Of a DNA stretch of 7,967 bases, positions 1-6,000 are shown in pieces (within the stretch, counting starts at the first letter, position 1; the number at the start of each line of letters is the position of its first letter). The position numbers were made by a program, and so were the translations under genes. Under the pieces are notes generated by a model. It made no database searches. It was not told the origin of the DNA and saw only the letters and a list, made by a program, of their open reading frames with translations. Origin of the DNA: an uncultured Chitinophagaceae bacterium (lineage in GTDB: Bacteria > Bacteroidota > Bacteroidia > Chitinophagales > Chitinophagaceae); assembly GCA_937897585.1 (NCBI GenBank), contig CALCNY010000217.1, positions 1 through 7,967 on the forward strand. The letters are read 5' to 3'.

Positions 1-3000
1 AAGGTTACAGATGTTCCATTACAAATAATGTTATCAGCATCATCAGAAGTTATTGCAACGCTTGCAGGATTGTTTGCATTAATTTTAAACGTACCTGCAC
101 CACGGCAACCCGTGTTTCTTGCACACTCAACATAGAAAGCTGTTGTACCCGCTGTATTTGTGTTCGACAAACCAGAACCTGTTACACCTACCGGATTGAA
201 GCTGGCACCTGTTCCAAGGAATGTACCTCCTGAAGAAGCTGTGTACCAATTTAAGTTACCAGGTAAAGAATAATAAACAGTAACCTGCATGTAATCTACA
301 GAGGCCGTTCTGTTATTTGTTGAGTTTACGTATAAAGACACACCGAAATTAGAAGCGTTGATATCAGCTGCAGTCCAAGTGGTTCCCCATAAATCGGTAG
401 TACCCGTTCCATAGCTAGCTGCGCCTTCTGTAGTAGGCCATTCTGTTGCGGTTGCGGCATAGTTGCTACCAACAAGTGCACCTGCTTTCAACATTTTCAC
501 TTCCACATCCCTCACGTCATTACCACCACCAGTAGCACTTTGGAATCTTCCGATCGTCACTACGATACCGCCGATTACCGCATCTGAAGCCAGGTTAAAA
601 CCATAACCTGTTGTTCTTAAATAATTAGTTGTAAGATTATTGACCGCAGCTGTTGCATATAAATTATCATTTGAAGCAGCATTATTTGGACTTGTCCAAG
701 CTAAAGTACCAATTCCGGTTGCGTTCGCACCTGTGGTAGCGTTTGTAGCTCCAGTATTTTGATTATTTACTGCATTACAAGTTCCTGTAGCACCTAATGA
801 GCCACTACCACCCTGGCAAATTTCTACCGAAGTAACAACTGGTGCGGTTATAGTAACCACTGCACTTCCTTCCGTTCCCCAACAACCAGCAGCAGATTGT
901 GCCCTGAAATAATAAGTACCTGAAGTACTTACTGATTCTGCTGATGAAGGAGTTGCTGTAGAAGTTCCTCCTGAGGTTGTACCTTGGAAGTAAATAGTAC
1001 CACTTGAACCATTTGAAGCAGTTAAGATCGTACTGTTACAAAACGTACCACCACCACTTACAGAAACTGTAGTTGGCAATGCGTTTACAGTTATGGCTCC
1101 AGAAGGATTACTTTCTAGCGTACAACCGTTTGAGTTAGTTACCACGCAGTAGTAATACAACACTCCTGCTACAGAAGTAGATGGAGTATAACTAGAAGTA
1201 GTAGCCGAAGACGTAACAGTTGAAACCAATGTTCCACCAAAACTGCTACTTACGGTATTGCTATACCATTTGTAGTTGGTGATGGTTCCTGAACCTGCAG
1301 AGGCTGTAACGGTAAGCGCTGTAGCCGTTGCATTCAAACAATAGCTAACATTTGTAGCCGAAGGATCAGCAGAGAATGAAGGCACATCATTTACAGTAAG
1401 TGTACCATTCACGTATGAGATATTATAATTCGAAGCAGTAAAAGTTCCACCTGTTGCAGCAGAAGGCACAATCGGATAAGTACCCAGATTGGCTGCAAAA
1501 TCTGCACCAGCAGAAGTAAGCGTCACCCCTCCTATTGTTTGAGGAGAAACTAAACCTGAGCTGGTAAATGCAGTTGTTCCTAATGTATAACCATAACCAT
1601 AACATGAGCTGGCATTATTTGCCGTTATGGTTAATGTTTTAGCAGTAATGTTTGCTGATAATGCAGGTTGTGTTAATGAGTAGTTAGCTGAATTGGCACC
1701 ACTGATCGTAAATCCTGTAGTGGTAATATTTACAGGCGTTCCCACATTAGCAGAAGTAAACACATAAGATGGTGTTCCACCTAAAGTAACCACATCAGGA
1801 GAAATCACACCACTTAAAGCAGCGGTTCCTGTTACAGTAGCAGCAGTTGTTCCATTGTAAATTTTATCAGTTGCTGTAAGACCTGTGATAGTCAGAGCTT
1901 TTGTAGTAATATTTGCTGATAATGTTGGTTGAGTTAATGTATAATTAGCAGCATTGGCACCGCTAATTGTATATCCAGTTGTAGTAATGCTCACAGCGGT
2001 TCCTGCATTTGCACTTACAAATGAATATGCAGGTGTACCGCCCAAGGTTACTACATCCGAACCTATCACTCCACTTAAAATAGCTGTACCTGATGCAGTA
2101 GCAGTAGTTGTTCTATCGTATTCTTTATTAATTCCAGTTAAACCTGTAATAGTAAGTGTAGCAGTATTGCGTGTATAGGTTACAGTGGCATTAGCCGTAC
2201 AACCACCCGTTGCAGTAACCGTAACTGAAATACTGTATACCCCTGGCAAAGCACTTGAAGCTACTGTGAGCACACCAGTTGTAGTATTTAAACTAATACC
2301 TGTTGGCAGACCAGTAGCTGCAAAACTTGTAGCATTTGTTGCGGTGATATTATATGTTGTGGCAACTCCATAATTAGAGCTTGAAGATTGGTTGCTGATT
2401 GTTGGAGCCGTATTTACAGTTGCCAACACAGCAGTTCTTGTTGCAGATACACAACCCGTAGTTGTATTTCTTGCTTCTGCATAATAAGTAGTATTTGCAG
2501 AAATGCTTGGTGTTGTAAACGAAGTAACACCAGTACCTCCCGACAATACCGTTCCACCTGTAGCTGCAGCGTACCAGTCAATGGTTTCACCAGTTCCTGG
2601 AGTTGCGCTTAAAGCAACAGTTCCTGTACCACAACGTGAACCTGGAGTTCCTGATGGAGCTGATGGTACCGCATTAACTGTTGCTGTAACAGCAGTTCTC
2701 GATGCTGCCAAACAACCTGTTGTTGAATTTCTTGCCTGAGCATAATATGTTGTAGTTACAGAAATACTTGGTGTAGTAAATGAAGTAACACCTGTACCTC
2801 CTGTCAATACTGTTCCTCCTGTTGATGCAGCATACCAATCAATGGTTTCACCGGTTCCTGGAGTTGCACTCAACGAAACAGTTCCTGTACCACAACGTGA
2901 ACCTGCAGTTCCAGTTGGAGATGATGGCAATGTATTTACAGTGGCAGTAACGGCAGTTCTTGATGCCGACAAACAACCTGTTGTTGAATTTCTTGCCTCT

Positions 3001-6000
3001 GCATAATAGGTTGTTGTTGATGAAATATTTGGTGTAGTATAAGAAGTTGAACCGCTACTCAATGCTGTTCCACCTGTTGATGCGGCATACCAGTCTACAG
3101 TTACGCCTGCACTAACCGTAGCTGAGATATTCACTGTACCTGATACACAAACTGATCCGTTTGTACCCGAAGGAGCAGTTGGCAAAGCATTTACTGTTGC
3201 CAACACAGCTGTTCTTGATGAAGACACACAGCCAGTTGTTGTATTCCTTGCTTCTGCATAATAGGTTGTATTAGCAGATATACTTGTTGTAGTGTATGAA
3301 GTTGAACCGCTACTCAATGCAGTTCCTCCTGTTGCAGCAGCATACCAATCAATGGTTTCGCCGGCTCCAGGAGTTGCACTTAAAGCAACCGTTCCAGTAC
3401 CACAACGAGAACCCGGAGTTCCTGTTGGGGCTGAAGGCAATGCTATTGTAGTAACAGAAGCTGTAGCTGTGGCGGTGCAACCATAACTGTTAGTTGCAGT
3501 CACCGTGTATACTGTATTTGCAGACACAGAAACACTTGTAGGGTTCTGTAATGCAGAAGTAAAACCAGCAGGAGATGATGTCCATGCGAAAGTTGCAGCC
3601 GGAGCTGATGTATAAGTACCTGTTACGGATACGTTGTCTATATTCCAATACCAAGCCCATTTTGCATTATAATTAAATCTCAATTTTACGTTAGCGAATC
3701 CAACGTAGCTGTTTAAAGAAACAACCTGATTGACAAATGCATTTGCGGCTCCAACCGATGAAGCACTCAGATAAATTCTCGTCCAATTGGTTCCACCATC
3801 TGTAGAGATCAACACTCTAATTGAGTCAGTTGCATCATAGTCTTTGTAATAATGATAAAAAGACAATGAGGCAGCATTTAAACCTACTGTACTGAAAGAT
3901 GGAGACTCAAGTATTGTATTAGTAACTACGGTATTTGCGCCGGTAGTGTCGCTACTAGAAAAATAAAATTGAGAATTATCATTGCTACTAATCACCTCAG
4001 GAGTAGACCCATGAGTAGTACCACTATTTACCAATAACCATGCTGAACGCCCATTAACAGCAGTTGTACCACCCGATGTATTATTTGTTTTCACCCAAGT
4101 ATTTGTAGCTCCATTGAAGTTTTCATTGATAAGTGTTGCCGCTGTACTTGAATTTGAAGTTGCAGAAGAAGTAAGATTTACGGATCCTCCAGTACAAACT
4201 GATGAAGCAGATCCTGAAGCTGTAACAGATGTTGGTGCAGGATTTAACGTAATTGTTTGAGAAGCTGTGTTTGTACAACCATTTCCATCAGTTACAGTTA
4301 CCGTATAGGTACCACTTGATGTAAAGCTATTGGTTGCACTAGTTGTTGCAGAGCCTCCATTCCAAGAATATGAAGTTCCACCTGATGCTGTTAGACTCAA
4401 TGGACTACATCCTGTTGTTGATCCCGTGATAGCAGCCGTTGGCAATGCATTAATTGTAGCAGCAATTGCTGTTCTTGTTGAAGATACACAACCTGTTGTC
4501 GTGTTTCTAGCTTGTGCATAAAAGTTTGTTGTTGATGAAATACTTGAAGTAGTATATGAAGTTGAACCGCTACTTAAAGCTGTTCCACCTGTTGCAGCAG
4601 CATACCAGTCAATAGTTTCGCCTGATCCAGGAGTTGCACTTAATGCAACCGTTCCTGCACCACAACGAGAACCTGCAGTGCCCGTTGGTGCTGATGGTAA
4701 AGTATTGATGGTAACTTTAGCTGTATCCGTTGCCGAGCAACCTGCAGCGTTAGTAGCAGTTAAAGTATATATAGTTGTTGCGCTTACTGATACGCCTGAT
4801 GGATTTTGGAAACCGGATGTAAAACCGACAGGATCTGATGTCCAACTATATCTCATTTGAGTTCCGGTTAAAGTAATGTCATCTACTAGCCATGCTTCAG
4901 AATTAGAGTTATTAACCATGGTAATTTTAATTCTTACCTGCGAACAAGTATCTGGCAAGTTGATTTCGATTAAACCATAACCATCTGTAGTTCTGGCACC
5001 GCCGCCTGTTGGAGCAAATGCTGTTGCGCTGTTCAATCCATCATACGTGGTTGTAGCGACACCCGTTCCAGAGGTAAATGACCAATATGAATTACCGGTA
5101 GCACCTCCATTAACGGAAAGTTCATCCGAATAAGTGGTACCGCCATTCAAAGAAATAGCAACTGTAACAACATCACTGGCATCTGCTCCATTACCTGTAG
5201 ACCCGATAGAAAATGATGCTAAATTTAATGACACCTTCTTTGTTGAATACCCGGATAAACCAGTAATATTTGCCGTTGTAATTGTGGCTGTTCCATTATT
5301 AATCCAATAAGAACCCGCGCCTCCGTTTACAAAACTAACAGAAGCCGGCCTGTCACCTGATGCAGATGTTCCTGATTTTGTAGCACCGCCTACAGCTGCA
5401 TAAGTAACGGTACTTCCTGATGCTTCAAAACCCTGGAAGGCAATTGTACCAGCAGTTGCACCTGTTGCACTACCTGTTAAATTAACTGTGGTAGTTCCGC
5501 AAGAAGCATTTGCACTTGCTGATGCGGTAACAGCTCCTGGTGCTGCAAGTATGGTAACCGCCTGAGATGCGGTATTTGTGCAACCATTTGATGCAGTTAC
5601 TGTTACTGTATAAGTATTTGATGTTGTAAATGAATTGGTAGCAGAAGTACTATTATCACCGCCACTCCATAAATAAGATACGCCTCCACTAGCAGTAAGA
5701 GAAACAGGACTACAACCTGTAGCTGTTCCAGAAATTGATGCAGTTGGTTTCGCATTCGTTGTAAACGATGCAGTATTGTTAGCGCTTAAAATTGAAGTAC
5801 AATTTACGCTTCCACTTGTAGATGCAATTTGAGTTATTGTTATTGTTGTTGTACCTGTATTTGCTAAAGCAGCAGTACTGAAACTTCCGCTTCCGGCGGT
5901 AGTTACCGTAAATGAAGCTGTTGAGCTACTTGCAGTATTTGAACCCGTTAAATTATATGTAACTGTATAACTTCCTACAGGCAAGCTTGAAGCATTGGCT

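Larger units (their letters stand above)
2409..3440 (-). repeat. Tandem array of four Ig_7-like repeats (B-C-D-E)
   Basis: Four head-to-tail copies: B 3186-3440 and C 2931-3185 (255 bases each), D 2670-2930 and E 2409-2669 (261 bases each). The copies abut without linkers at each [LV]P[ST][AS]P start. Each has two Cys, an xDWYAA[AS]TGGT core and an ARN[TS]TTGC..[ST]RTAV ending. DNA similarity is high: bases 3043-3065 and 3298-3320 are an identical 23-mer one period (255) apart. Together with copy A this makes five copies in the window. Confidence 0.88.
3186..4445 (-). repeat. Composite repeat unit 2 (420 residues, 1146-1565)
   Basis: Second copy of the composite module: PKD/SprB-like domain (4236-4445), split Ig-like domain (3441-4235) and Ig_7-like copy B (3186-3440). 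It abuts unit 1 with no linker. The 15-residue length difference from unit 1 lies in the split Ig and its inserted sandwich, since the PKD-like and Ig_7-like parts have identical lengths in both units. Confidence 0.8.
4446..5750 (-). repeat. Composite repeat unit 1 (435 residues, 711-1145)
   Basis: First copy of a tandem composite module. It consists of a 70-residue PKD/SprB-like domain (5541-5750), an Ig-like domain split by a large insertion (4701-5540) and an Ig_7-like domain (4446-4700). Unit 2 directly follows with the same three parts in the same order, which identifies the pair as a duplication. The PKD-like and Ig_7-like parts are highly similar between units, while the inserted sandwiches are not. 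Confidence 0.8.

Noticed and set aside
2409..3440. Regularly spaced similar segments that could suggest a CRISPR array or satellite
   Set aside because: The period is 255-261 bases, a multiple of three, it lies inside an open frame, and each unit encodes a full Ig-like domain. There are no short identical repeats with unique spacers.
1954..4860. Several short plus-strand open frames rich in Val, Pro and Ala across the Ig repeats
   Set aside because: They recur with the repeat period and mirror the Thr/Ala/Gly codons of the minus-strand protein. Their similarity to each other comes from the Ig repeats beneath them.
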